From Leptasterias polaris (Eukaryota; Echinodermata; Asteroidea; Forcipulatida; Asteriidae), in contig JAZGTN010000306.1 in NCBI GenBank assembly GCA_037783415.1, forward strand, positions 186,001 to 250,000: a DNA stretch of 64,000 nucleotides, written 5' to 3'. The notes below the pieces were generated by a model, which made no database searches, was not told where the DNA came from, and worked only from the letters and a program-made list of their open reading frames with translations. Positions within the stretch are counted from its first letter, which is position 1. Each line of letters begins with the position of its first letter. This document shows, piece by piece, positions 36,874-49,600 of the stretch. Position numbers and translations under genes: made by a program.

Positions 36874-38051
36874 CATCAGGGATGAATAGGTCATATTGAA
36901 GTGAACTTGTGTGTTTTCTTAGTGCTCGTTACTGTTTAATTATTATTTTTTTACAATTTATTTAAGTGCCAATTAATGTTGATGACTCAACAAAGTGAGA
37001 CTTGACAAACGGAAAATGGCAAAAGTGGCTTGAAGTCCTTAGCATGCTATTATTTCTAACTGTGTTTTTCTCAGTCAATACACAGAGAATGAATCATTTT
37101 TGTTTCTTGTTTCAGTTGTATTCTACACCGTTTTTTGACAGGTCAGGTACATGTACTGAACAAACAAAAAGGGTAACCTTCAAAACTTTCTCGGGGCTTC
37201 AACAAGATTTGAATGTTCACCAAAATCTGATTGAATGATCTTTGCCAATAATCTTTCCACAACATTTTGAACATGATTTGGGCATCTGTATACTGGCAAT
37301 TGGAGGGAATAAAGCATTTATAATGTCGATGGAATCTGGCAATGAAATGATCACCCACAATAATAATCCACATCAGTTTGGGGAGGAGGAATTCATTCCC
37401 ATTCTCAAGTTTTCAATAAAGATGTACAACCAACTGAATTTTTATCCAGTCATTTTGTCATATTTCTTAGTCAAAGATGATTGAAGGTTTGGTCACAGAT
37501 TTTGTGAAGAATTTAAATTAAACAATGGTTCTTGGATCTTTACATACTATTTTATTTACATTGATAATATTAAGACAGAAATGTTTCTCTAGAAGATTGT
37601 TACTGGTATAGAATTTAAAACATCCGAAAGTTTCCAGACCGACCCCGCCCCCCCACCCCCCACCCAAAAAGTCTGGGCCCCAGAAGGCATATTTTGTGGT
37701 CGCTTTCATATCACGTAGAAAATTCTGAAGTAGTCTGGTTCCTCTTCATCAAAACACAGTGAGAACGACGGAGAACGTCTTTCATGTCTTTATCACTGAG
37801 GGAGTTCGAGTGTGTTAAGGAAATTTCATTTTGAATGATCAAGACGAATGAATTTGTAAAAGAATGAAAGCAGATATAGTTTTAAACATGTCTAGATTTT
37901 CATAGGGTAAGTGTAAATGATTTAACTAAGACGATTTGACATTTAATCTGCCTTGTCTAGTTTCCGGACAGATAGATTCGTCGGTGTGTGTACACACGCC
38001 ATTATCGCGAAGAGAGGGCACTCCGTTTCGCCGAGCTTGATGGGTGTTGGG
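36874..38051. other. Intergenic sequence; G-quadruplex-type run at 37644-37668
   Basis: No exon recognised. The + strand is a C-run tract (CCCCGCCCCCCCACCCCCC...) whose minus strand has four or more G-runs with 1-nt loops. 37960-38030 is relatively CpG-rich (TTCGTCGG, TATCGCGAAG, TTTCGCCGAG) and could hold a promoter or the non-coding first exon of the PDPR-like gene; that is a guess. Confidence 0.35.
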
Positions 38052-38780
38052 TACTCCTAGAACTAACTATGACTAGGTTCATTCCGCTATCGTCTCCATT
38101 ACCCTCATAGAGTGACATGTACAAAATCCTATTCGAAACTTTTTTCCCTTCACGTTTCTGCACCTACAGTTAATTTCCCAAACCGGATCACGCCAAAATT
38201 AGGCTCTATGTGTTCCTTATACTCTCATCGAGGTCGGGTTGGGTCCAGAAAATCCACTCCGCAAAACAAAAGTTGCAAAAAGTCCGTTTTCAGAATCCTC
38301 GCCTTCCGTTAACAAAATGGCCGCCGTTGAAATATTTGAGCTGGTAATGCTGCGTGCTACGCTGGTAACAAATCCAACGGTTCACGTATACAATCATAGG
38401 CGCAATGCTGGTCCACAACAACCAATGTTCTGTATACGTGAATCGTTGATAATCGTTACCCAGCGTAGCACGCAGCATTACCAGCTCAAAAATTTCAACG
38501 GCGGCCATTTTGTTAACGGAAGGCGAGGATTCTGAAAACGGTGAGAATTTATCACTTTTTGCAACTTTTGTTTTGCGGAGTGGATTTTCTGGACCCAACC
38601 CGACCTCGATGAGAGTATAAGGAACACATAGAGCCTAATTTTGGCGTGATCCGGTTTGGGAAATTAACTGTAGGTGCAGAAACGTGAAGGGAAAAAAGTT
38701 TCGAATAGGATTTTGTACATGTCACTCTATGGGAGGGTAATGGAGACGATAGCGGAATGAACCTCATAGTTCTAGGAGTA
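38052..38780. mobile_element. Foldback element with ~320-bp arms
   Basis: A near-perfect palindrome: arm 38052-38371 (starting TACTCCTAGAACTA) pairs with 38457-38780, loop ~85 bp, itself partly self-complementary around GTATACGTGAA. Both strands therefore show the same short open frames, so none is a gene. The right arm has a ~17-bp insertion (GAGAATTTATCAC). Confidence 0.9.
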
Positions 38781-38789
38781 GGTGTTGGG

Positions 38790-38873
38790 TACTCCTAGAA
38801 CTATGACGAGTCGATCCGCTATCGTCGTGGAGACGATAGCGGATCGAACCTCATAGTTCATAGTTCTAGTTCC
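38790..38873. repeat. Miniature copy of the foldback ends
   Basis: GGTACTCCTAGAACTATGAC...CGCTATCGTC is followed after 3 nt by the inverted GACGATAGCG...CATAGTTCTAG. This is just the outermost ~35 bp of each arm of the 38052-38780 element, joined back to back, and it lies right beside it. Confidence 0.75.
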
Positions 38874-39063
38874 TCTTTTTTCGTTGTCAATACGCCCTCA
38901 AGCGACGACTTTCAATAAGTGAACCGTAAGGCCCTGAGAACTATTTTGTGGACGTCCAAGAAAGAATGTATCGTCTCCTGGAAAGTTATATCCTCCCCGG
39001 GCCCTGTCCGGTTTTCGATGTACTATGCCATTTTCTTTGAATTGAAAAAAAAATAAAAAAATT

Positions 39064-41765
39064 CCATAATCAACTGATGCCCTAATTACCTTCCTTTGTT
39101 TATAAGAAGTATGCAAACATATTAAAACGTGATGGACATTGAAACTTTCACACCATGCACCGATCTTCGATGACTTCAATAGCGTCCCATTGATTTGTTT
39201 TGAGTTTGACCTGTTTTTGATGCAAACAAGAAAGTATGGTGTCCGGGTGAAGCCATACGTGGAAGAAACATCTGCAGTGACTACTGTACAAGTGTTCTGT
39301 GAGACTTTGTGTAATACTCTATAGCCAGCAGTTGTCTTTATTTTATTCAACATATTTTTTATTTAATTTTAAAAATTACCATGGTAATTTGCAAAAACTA
39401 AAAAAAAAAAAAAAAATGTTAATAATTCTTGGCTTACAAATCTTATTTTTATTTAGTTTTGTGTCTTTTTATGTTTCTTAACATTTACAATAAAGCATAT
39501 AAATAAACAGTGATAATCGAATCACAAAGCCGATGTTTAATTTTAATATTAATAACAATAATGATATGAGTGTTACAAAAAAAATTCTCCAGACTATTAG
39601 AAAATGATATAAGGCACATGGCTTCTTTAAGCCTCTGAATTTTTTTCCCCAGATTGCTCAGCAGAATGTTCAGTCACATGATTTGATCATCGTGAATTGT
39701 GAATTGAAAAAGTGTTTGATGAAACTTTTTCGGTGGGGAATTTTTTTTTTATGGCCTCGACAGTATGACATATTTTTGTACCTTGTAGAAATGCCTAAAA
39801 TACCACAACTTTTTGCATTTACAAGTGCAACTAACCAGTGGAGCCTTACATGTTTCTAAGTTTTGGTCAAAGGAGAGGAGACTCTTTGCTTGGCAAGTCA
39901 AACCACAAAAATTGTATCTAGGGACTGTGTACATCGCGCGCAGAGAGGTAAAAGATTTGCCTCGATTTCAGGGACGCCCTGAATACAGGGCGTCCTACGA
40001 TACAAAAAATTGTACAAAAATGTACTTTTTACTGACCTTAACTTGTGAATTTCCGTTGACCATGTCTGTCAAAACGTACCCTTAATCTGTTCACACTTTA
40101 TTGCCAAGTTCATTCTGTTGACGTAAATTTCAAAGTGCTAGCCCCAATTTTAATAGGGTAACCCATCCCACGTGCTGTGTCCGCCGCCAAATAGTGTCTG
40201 GCGCATGTATGCATCAGTCACATGCATGCACAACACCCGGACAGTATTTGGCGGAGATTTAGTGGACATTATTTGAAAGGCAGAGTTTGGCAGCGAGGTA
40301 TTGGAAAAAAAAAAAAAAATGAACGATGTGAGAAAGAACGAATCCTTATAATAATATACAATAAAGAAAGCATTTAAACAAAGTTCAAAGGAAAATTCAT
40401 ATGAAAAAATGATCATAATGTGTATGTACGACGTCTTGTCAGCTTAGCAGCCAGCTAGGCACGCAATGATGCACGCTAAACGCGGACGCTTTTTGGCAGA
40501 CCTCCGTAAACAATGTAACATCATAGATGCATGACCAATCAGATCGCAATATGCTAATGAGCGGACACTATATTGGCATGATATCGGGAACTCAGTTGCC
40601 CTGGCGCATGATGACCGACTGTGTTGTTTACAAAATTGTTGCGACGTTCAAAGTTTACACAGAGATATAGACCTCTTGCACCGTGGTATGCATTTCCCCC
40701 TTTGCCCTCCCATGACGCATTGCAGTTCTGAATTGCGATAAACCTTATGGTGAGGTCATGAGGTAGACCCAGTAACTGGGGCGCTGTACTCGTATTGTTT
40801 TTTAAATGTTAATATCTTCGGTCGTACTGAACTAGTACTATCGTACTATCTGTATACAAGGCGACCCTCAAGACAAATATTTTATGTCACTGCGCGCGAT
40901 GTAAACATTTTTTTGTGTGGACTTTTGTATACATTTTTTTTTTTTGACTTGCCAAACATTGAGTCTCCTCTCCGTTGACCAAAACTTAGAAACATGTAAG
41001 GCTCCACTGGTTAGTTGCACTTGTAAATATGCAAAAAGTTGTGGTATTTTAGGCATTTCTGCAAGGTACAAAAATATGTCATACTGTCGGGGCCATAACA
41101 AAAAAAAATCCCACCGAAAAAGTTTCATCAAACACTTTTTCAATTCACAATTCACGATGATCAAATCATGTGACTCAACTTCAGCTGAGCATTTTTGGAA
41201 AAAAAATACAGAGGCCTAAAGAAGCCATGCCTTATATCATTTTCTCATAGTCTGGAAAAAATTAGTGTAACCCGCATATTATTATTATTATAAAATATGT
41301 TGATAACAATTAAATTCAAACATCAGCTTGTGGATTCAATTATCACTGTTTATTTATATGTTTTATTATAAATGTTAAGAAACATAAAAAGACACAAAAC
41401 TAAATAAATATCAGAGTTGAAATCCAGAATCATTTACACACTTTTTATTTGTTTATTTTTTTTAGTTAAAGTTTTTGCAGATCACCATGGTAATTTTTAA
41501 AATTAAAAGAAAAAATATTTTGAATAAAATAAAGACAACTGCTGGCTATAGAGTATTACACAGAGTCTCACGTAACACTTATAGTCACTGCAGATGTTTC
41601 TTCCACGTATGGCTTCACCGGGACACCATACTTTCTAGTTTGCCTTGAAAACAGGTAAAACTCCAAACAAATGGGACGCCATTAATGTCCATCCAGTTTT
41701 AATGTATGTTTGCATACTTCTAATAAACAAAGGAAGGTATTACTAGGGCATCAGTTGATATTGCA
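39064..41765. mobile_element. Large foldback element, ~900-bp diverged arms
   Basis: Arm 39064-39975 is inverted and repeated at 40858-41765. Matching landmarks are CAACTGATGCCCTA at the outer ends, GCAGATGTTTCTTCCACGTA, CAGCAGTTGTCTTTATTTTA, TAAGGCTCCACTGGTTAGTT and CATCGCGCGCAG at the inner ends. The ~880-bp centre holds a smaller palindrome (40175-40265, CCGCCAAATA) and a segment shared with 57929-58036. No transposase was found. Short open frames in either arm mirror each other. Confidence 0.85.
40655..40746 (+). repeat. Dispersed repeat shared with 57929-58036
   Basis: Landmarks ACACAGAGATATAGACC, TGCATTTCCCCCTTTGCCCT and CATTGCAGTTCTGAATTGCG reappear in inverted orientation at 57929-58036. 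Its role in the foldback centre is unknown. Confidence 0.7.
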
Positions 41766-42074
41766 TCAGTTGATATTCGATCAGCGAGGTATACCGACTA
41801 GCAAACCTGCAATAACAACAACGTAGTTGGTGGTCTGGCTCCCTACCCCTCCCACATGTTCATGAGCTTCCGTCGAGGTAGCACTGCCGAGATACTCTGC
41901 TCGCAAGCGACACGACTGCCCCTGTGTTACGTGTATCGGTCCCCACGCTGTGCACTGTAAGACACGTTTCCGTTGCTCGGACTCTCTGAAATAAAATCTT
42001 GATGATTTTTAAGTCTAAATTGGAGGAACTGGTCCAGCAAATTGTTTTTGCAAAAACTAATAAATATTCACAGT

Positions 42075-42600
42075 TTTTCAGAATCCTCGCCTTACGGTGA
42101 CAAATATGGCTGCTTCTGTTGTTTATAAATGGTTTGCTGCGCACAACGCTGGTCTACGATAACCAACGGCTCATGTATAAGAATATCTACCAATATTTTT
42201 TTGAATGTGAACCAACGCTGCACGTAACACCCTACCACCCACACCAGCATACGGCTTGCAATTATGTTGGAACTTAGACCAAACTGGTATGCAATGAACC
42301 CTGGTCCACGATAACCAATGGTTCATGTATAGTACATGTACCGCTGGTTATCTTGGACCAGCCTTGCGCGCAGCATACATGTACAAACAAAAAATCACCA
42401 AATTTGGCGGAGTGGATTTTCTGGACCAGCCAAATGCTCAATGACATTGAGCCTAATTTTCGCAAGATCTGATTTCAAAAAAGAACAGTAGAAAGGCATG
42501 TAAACATTAAGTGCAAAAAGTTTCGAATAGGATTTTGAACATGTCACTCTATGAGGTTCGTGGAGACGATAGCGAAACAAACCTCGTAGTAAGGAGTAAT
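42075..42600. mobile_element. Diverged, half-deleted copy of the 38052-38780 foldback
   Basis: Shares CAGAATCCTCGCCTTACGG, 'ATAACCAATGGTTCATGTAT', 'GGAGTGGATTTTCTGGACC', 'AAAAGTTTCGAATAGGATTTT' and 'CATGTCACTCTATGAGG' with the foldback family. The right arm is nearly complete and the left arm is truncated. The centre is internally duplicated (CATGTATA..GGTTATC). Confidence 0.75.
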
Positions 42601-43581
42601 GGATGAGTGCCATGACTTTGCGTTGTGGTCGCAGTGTGTAGATCATCATCATGTGGTCACATCACGATTTGCTGCTGATGCGCTGTGCATGGATGTAAAT
42701 TAACAGATGTTCGCTGGCACCTTCACTGGTTATAGGCGCTGCAGCCAGTGCGCACATTAAACCATGAACAACGTAACTTTTTTCCCCAGTCAATCATAAT
42801 AAGCCTTTGTAAAAAGATGGTTTGCTGTACAAACCACATGCTCGTGGGAAGATGAAATGGCTTCTGTAATCCATTGGGCCTACAGGATTGCAGATTGTCA
42901 ATTAAATTACATTGTACATGAAAACATGTCACTAGAGCAGTTTCATTTGTTCCTTGCCTTACCACATTTATGAAATGGGTTATTGAATGTTTTGGACAAA
43001 ATGTAGGACCCAAAAAGCCACATTTCTGTTTTATTTGGAACCGCCCTGGCAAAGCTAGACAGAGGACCAAGAATGAGAGGGAGGTCAGAGTAGTGGTAGT
43101 ACTATTCATGCAGCTCTGTACTACACTAATCTATGTAAGAACTAGAACACAATAGTGAGACTGACGTTAGATCTGAATGACTATTTTAGCTCATATCTTG
43201 TGTCTGGCATCCCTATCTGACAAATTGACAAGAAGTTGCAGTGATCTTAATTGACAAAATACAGGATTTGTAAACTATATTTCAAAGCTCACTTATGGTC
43301 ATAGTCCAGTGCTACTCATCTGTAGACATTTAAATCCAAAATACTGTCAAAGGTCCAGAAATAGAATTTTAAGATCTCCTAATTGCCACTCTGCCCAATC
43401 ACACTAAACATCAAAGACATGCTTTGGGCAATTCTACACTTACTCACAATACAGGTACCAACAACTTTCAACCCATCAAATCACTAAAATCTATTAAAAA
43501 CCTGATTTATGATCTGTGGTCAATGTTACACTCGTTGTTATTGAATGACCATTTTTTATTGAATGATTGTTATCTGTACAG
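42601..43581. other. Upstream region of the PDPR-like gene
   Basis: No coding exon recognised. The first coding exon begins at an acceptor (TCTGTACAG at 43581), so a non-coding first exon and the promoter must lie further upstream, in or before this stretch. Its position cannot be seen. Confidence 0.35.
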
Positions 43582-43608
43582 GTGGTAGAGTACATTGGAA
43601 GAAGCATC

Positions 43609-46600
43609 ATGTTCAGAGCTGCCCACCAAGGTATTAGACACTTAGTTAGCCATAGATTCAGCAATATTCATCGACCACGGTATCTTCCCAGGTACTGTAG
43701 CTGTGCCTACTCTCAGGACACGGAGAGTATCCCTGTTCTACCCAAACATGCTCAGGTAGTCATTTGTGGTGGAGGGATTGCTGGATTAGGGGTTGCATAT
43801 CACCTCTCTAAACTGGGATGGACAGATGTTGTCATCTTGGAACAAGGAAGGTTAGTTCATACTACATGTAGCATCTACAATTTCAACTTTTTATACGTTT
43901 TCTTGTATTTGGAGTATTGAAATTTTTGTTGGACTATATTTTTTTAAATAATGTAGTTGACTTATTTTCTCTAGGTTGACGAGTGGCACAACATGGCATG
44001 CAGTAGGTTTGATGGGCATACTTAAGAAGTCACATTTCAACACTAAGCTCGCCAAAATGAGCTGCAAACTATATGAGGATGTGGAAGCTGAAACTGGAAT
44101 CAAGACAGGTAAAGAGTTCCTTTAAGCCTGGGAGAGAATAGAATAACAAGTTCATCAAAGCATGGAAAGAGGTTAATAATAACAGGCATTTATACTGCGC
44201 TTTTCCAAAACATGATCAAAGCGCATAACGAAAGAAAAGGATAAATTAAAACAAGCTAGAACAAAACTTAAATCTACTATTTACTCTTAAATGTAACAAC
44301 ACAAGAAGAATCACGGACACTAATTGGGAGACTGTTCCAAAGTTCAGCAGCAGAGTGTGAGAAGGCGTGTTTGCCATAGGATAATCTGGACTTGTGAGTG
44401 TTAAGCCGAGTTCTATCGGAAGAAGAACGGAGTCCTTGACGGTTGCTTTGGCAAAGATGAAACATATCAGAGAGATAAGGTGGAGCAAGGATGTAGAATG
44501 AAAAGTTACCCAAGTATGGAGAGAGATACTTTCCTGGGTCTATTGGCTGAATCAGTAGGGATCCTTAGCAGTTGGGGTCGGGGAGGGGCAGGTGGGCAGG
44601 TAGTAAATGAAAACGATTAAAGTAGGGAAAAAATATCAAGATGTTGATTACAAGAAAATCAGAGTTCCCTCCTTCATGTGAATCAGAATTTCAAACTAAA
44701 ACTCTATTTTCTGTTGAATTGTTTAATTTATTGAGTTAATTTCCTGTAGGTTTACATCGATGTGGAAGCATGTTCATTGCACAAACTAAGGATCTAATGA
44801 TAGACCTGCAAAAAAGACATACAAAAGCACAGTAAGTAGCGGCATGTATTGGTATGTACCAGAACATCTCAAAAAGTAACCCTCTGTTACAAATTATGGC
44901 TAGAATTGTACTATAAATAGGGATTGATGGACTGAGCTGAAAGTGGGGTTTATTTACAGCAGACAGTCACCAACCAAGGTCATTACCATGCAGTAAAGAC
45001 TGTCTTATCGCAACATTATTCCATTAATAAATAAATACCTTTAACCAAAACAAAACCGGTATTAATCATCAGAATTTGTGACCTTTCTTTTGTTGTTATT
45101 TTTTAAAATGTTCTATTCATGTTCAATGGCCATTCCTTAGGATGTTCAACTTTTGCATTGCACCTAATCTCTTGCTATCTATGTTGAGCTCTATGTTGGC
45201 AGTGTACTTTTTTGTCAATACTTTTGTTCGGGGGGTGCCAGTCAGAAGCAATACAATTGTTGACTGCCATGTAGCCAAGGATAACACCCAAGTACTGTAT
45301 ATGATATAACCTAGGAAGCGGCAGCCAGGGGATGAGACTTTTTCATTTCAAATATCAAGTAATAAACCACAAGGGAAACTGACTTGATAAATTTAAAATA
45401 AATTGGGGTTGTGCAAACAAAAATTGACTGGAGCTGAACTTTTAGTGTTACACAACAATAAATTGTTACTGCCATTTATTTGCTATTTCAAAGAGCCGGT
45501 CTCTATGTCACATGTTAAATACACCCCCACATGACCAGTTTTCAACCAATCAAAGTGCATAAACTGTTTGAGGTGTTTATTATTTTAGCTTTTATTTCTG
45601 TTTGAATCTGGAAATCATTAGTTGTGCTGTTCTGTGTTTGCAGGGTGTGGGGTATAGACACTGAGCTACTCACAATCAGTAATGTCCAGAAACTGTTGCC
45701 ATGGATGCGTGTTGATGACCTAGAAGGAGGGATACTGATTAAAGATGATGCTTGGATTGATGCAAAACAAGCATGTCTTGCTTTGGCTCAAGCTGTTAGA
45801 GACCAAGGTGAGTTAACCATTTTGCGTCGGATGGCGTGTTTGTCCACAACATTTTTCTTGACTCACCAATGGGGGACTGTGTATTACGACCAGAACAACT
45901 AAGGAGCTGGATGGCTGACGGAAATATCCACCCTTACTTTCCAGTGTGTAGCATGCACTGGCATCGACCTACCCTGCTATGCTTCATTTCAGCCATTCAA
46001 TGAGAGACACCAGGTTCTGGAAAACATGCCTTGTAATTTCAATTTCCCTTTTGTTGGGGTTATTGTGTAACCTCCAGTTCCAGACCTTTGTCCTGTTGTA
46101 CAAATGTGGCATACAAGAATGGACAGGCTGCCACCATTGTTTGTCATTATGTGTCAGTGTTTATTAGTCCTGAGTGTTTAAGCCTATCCTTATCACCAAG
46201 TTCAAACCCTTTACATTCAATATGATACAACTTGATTACAGGTGTAATAGTGTTAGAGAGGACTGGAGTAGATAGAGTTGTAACCACTGATGGGCGTATA
46301 TCTAGTGTGCAAACAGACAGGGGTACCATTGAGTGTGACAAGTTCATCAACTGTGCTGGCATGGTAAGTATTCAGGAGGATTGGGGTTTTTTATTTGGAG
46401 AAGAAAAACAGATAAGTTTATTTAAGTCATTTCATTTATGATTTAAATGTGTATACTTTTTGTTGTCATTTTAATAATTTATTTGTATATAATGTGTATG
46501 TATTGTATGACGAGGGGTCTGTGTGGCCAAATCTCCTTGGTGATAGGGTTTACTTTTGCCCTTCCCTTCACAGCCCCTGCTCATAATTGTTTAAGTCCAA

Positions 46601-49600
46601 AGATTCAAATTAAATAATAAATAAATAACATTATGGTGCAATGGTCCTTGGAGATTCAATAGTTTTTGTTCAAAACAAAGCCTGACATACATGCCTTTCT
46701 CTGTGGCATTGATCATTTCTAAACCATTTTCCATATAACAGTGGGCTCATGATGTTGGTCATGCTAGTTCACCAGAAGTTGGAATACCACTACAAGCAGT
46801 ATCCAGACAGTTTCTTATCACTAAACCAATCAAGAATGTGTCTGTAGATGGCAAAGGTCCATGTAAGTAAAGAATACTTGAGGCTTCAATACTGAAGGTT
46901 CAGTTAGAATTCTCTAATGGGAAACAGAAGTTGGATTATACTAAGTCATTAGGGATGGATGAGTTTGTACATATAACATGTACAAGGTACAATGGTACTT
47001 TACTGTATAAAAACACAAATCTAATCTTGGACGGTTGGTTGGTGTAGTGGGAAAGATACCACCTCGCCTTTCTTCCACTTCCTCCTCTGGGACCCTAGTT
47101 TAAATCCCCCTGGGGGCACTATGTGGATTGGGTTTTCAGTCCCTGCTAGATTGCTTGGGTTTCCCTGGAATAATTCTCTGGGGCTTCCTCCCACCTCTTA
47201 AACTGAAACTTCTTTCCTTGGCTTCTCTCCATGTAGTTCTTGGCTAGTATAGTGATTGGCTTCACAACTAGAATTTCATGATGACCATTTTGAAATTCAG
47301 CATTATAGTCCTAAAGTCATGTAAAACTAATGTGCTTGGAATGGAGAAAATGGAAATCTTTGTGAAGAAGATGCGGGTGTAATTAATTGATTTGGGTTGA
47401 TTTTGTTTCTCTTTTTTGTATTAGATGTTCGAGATCCAGACAGTTTACTCTATATTCAGGAATATGGGGAAGGTCTTTTGTTTGGAGGTTATGCACAGAA
47501 GGGAAAGCCTGTCTTTACTGAATCAGTTCCTAAGAAAGAAGATTCAGAATTTATTCAACTTCCTGAAGACTGGGACCACTTCCGTAAGTTTGTGCAAATG
47601 GTATGATTGCTTGGAAAATTAACAAAATATTTTACCAACATATTTAAAGAGGTAAAACGACTGAATCTATAAGTGTTTTAAAAAAATACTTTCTATCTGT
47701 CTGCAGAAGTTAATTGATAATGAACAAAATTGTGAATTTGATTTATAAAAGTAAAGTTTTATTTCAACAAATTGATTTTGATTTTGCTCTATTTGTTCTT
47801 TGAACCAGGTAATTTGTTGGAGGGTTTCTTACACAGAGTACCAGCTGCTGCTGATGTGCAATTTGAAAAGCTTTTCAATGGTCCAGAAAGTTTTACACCC
47901 GATGGAGAATTTATCATGGGAGAAGCACCAGAGGTAGGTATTTCGAAATAAGTACTCTTAGTCTTCTTGTCATGCTTTCTTAATAGATCAACCTTTATAC
48001 CATTTAGGATTACTTATATTCTGTAGTTTTATATTCAGTGTAGCTGAAAACTTATCCAAAACTTATCAATTACAAAAACTTGTTTGTTTTTCTAATGTTA
48101 TTATTATTATTATTATTATTATTTATTCGACCTCAACAGTACACGAACAGAAAATACAATACAATGCAATAACGGAGGGGAAAAAAAACCCAAAACAGAA
48201 ACGACAAAACTAAAAAAATTAATGAAAAATAAATGGAAAAAAAATATATATAAAAAATAAATAATTAAACAAAATAAATAAATAACGAAATAAATAAACA
48301 AATAAGTATGTTATTTATCTGAGTAAGCTGACTGTTTATACTTGAAGTCATATTTTAATATGGGCATTTGATCTGTTTTATTAACAGGTTAGTAATTATT
48401 ACGTCCTAGCTGGTTTCAACTCTGTGGGGTTAACCTTAGCTGGTGGAGCTAGTCGGCTTCTAGCTGAGTTGATTGTTAATGGTCATACTTCAATGGATTT
48501 CTGGCCAGTTGATGTCAAACGATTTGGCTCACACCATAACAACAAAAGTTTTCTTCAAGCTCGTGTTACTGAGATAGAAGGTAAATTATAAAGATGTTGA
48601 AAGAGGGGTTCCAAGGTTGAATTGTGTTTTTTTGATGCACTCATTTTTCATAGAGTCCTTGTGAATTGTAAAAACAAATTACAAATCTCTCACCTTATGT
48701 TGAAATGTGTGAAATGCCATTTTGTTTGATACCCTTCCAAAATTCATCAACATCCTAAAGCATTCAATTATGTCACATTTCAAATATGTGGGTCTGTACC
48801 TTTTTGTTCTGGATTTTTTTTCATACCTGAATTTTGATGGAAAAAAAATGGCTTTGAATTTGACATTTTGACTGACGCTAAAGTTCCTCTTTGGAATGTA
48901 CAGACCCATTACTTGATATCCTATGATGTCATTTTTCAAAATTCGCTCTGAAAGAGTATCAAATACAAGGACATTTTACACCATTTTAATGTGAGGTTAG
49001 AGACTTGTTTTATTTTTCTACTTTCATTAAAGACTCTATCTATTAAAAAATGAGTGCATCACAAACATGTAAGTGAATTTGACCTTGGAGCCGCTCTTTA
49101 GCTAGTTTATCCACCTTTGAAGCACATACTGATGATTTCAACAGTTTTGATTCATTCATTTTGAATTGTTTTGATTCATTAAATTTGAATGGGTTTAAAT
49201 CATTAAATTTGATTTGTTTTGAATTATTCAATTTGAATTGTTTCAAATCATTAAATTTGAGGGGTTTTTATTCATTAAATTAGAATGGGTTTAATTCATT
49301 AAATTAGAATGGGTTTGAAAAGTTTAGTTTGAATCGTTTGGAATCATTTAATTTGATTTGTTTTGATTCTATGTGGAGTAAATGTCTAAACAGAGAAGTG
49401 TTACTGTTATTGTGGTTTTCTTAGGTTCTGGCTACCGAACGGGTTACCCAAGTAACTCTTACAGGACTGGGCGTAAGCTGCGTTGCCCTCCCCTCTACTC
49501 TAGGTTAGCTCAAGCAGGTGCTGTATTTGGAGAGAGGATGGGAATTGAACGACCCAAGTGGTTCATGAATCCTGATGATACAGGTAGTTTTGAATTTATT

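Noticed and set aside
38239..38598. Similar ~100-codon proteins on both strands
   Set aside because: Produced by the two arms of a palindrome; not independent genes.
47030..47110. Functional tRNA gene
   Set aside because: The A and B boxes are too far apart, no cloverleaf could be drawn, and a SINE body follows.
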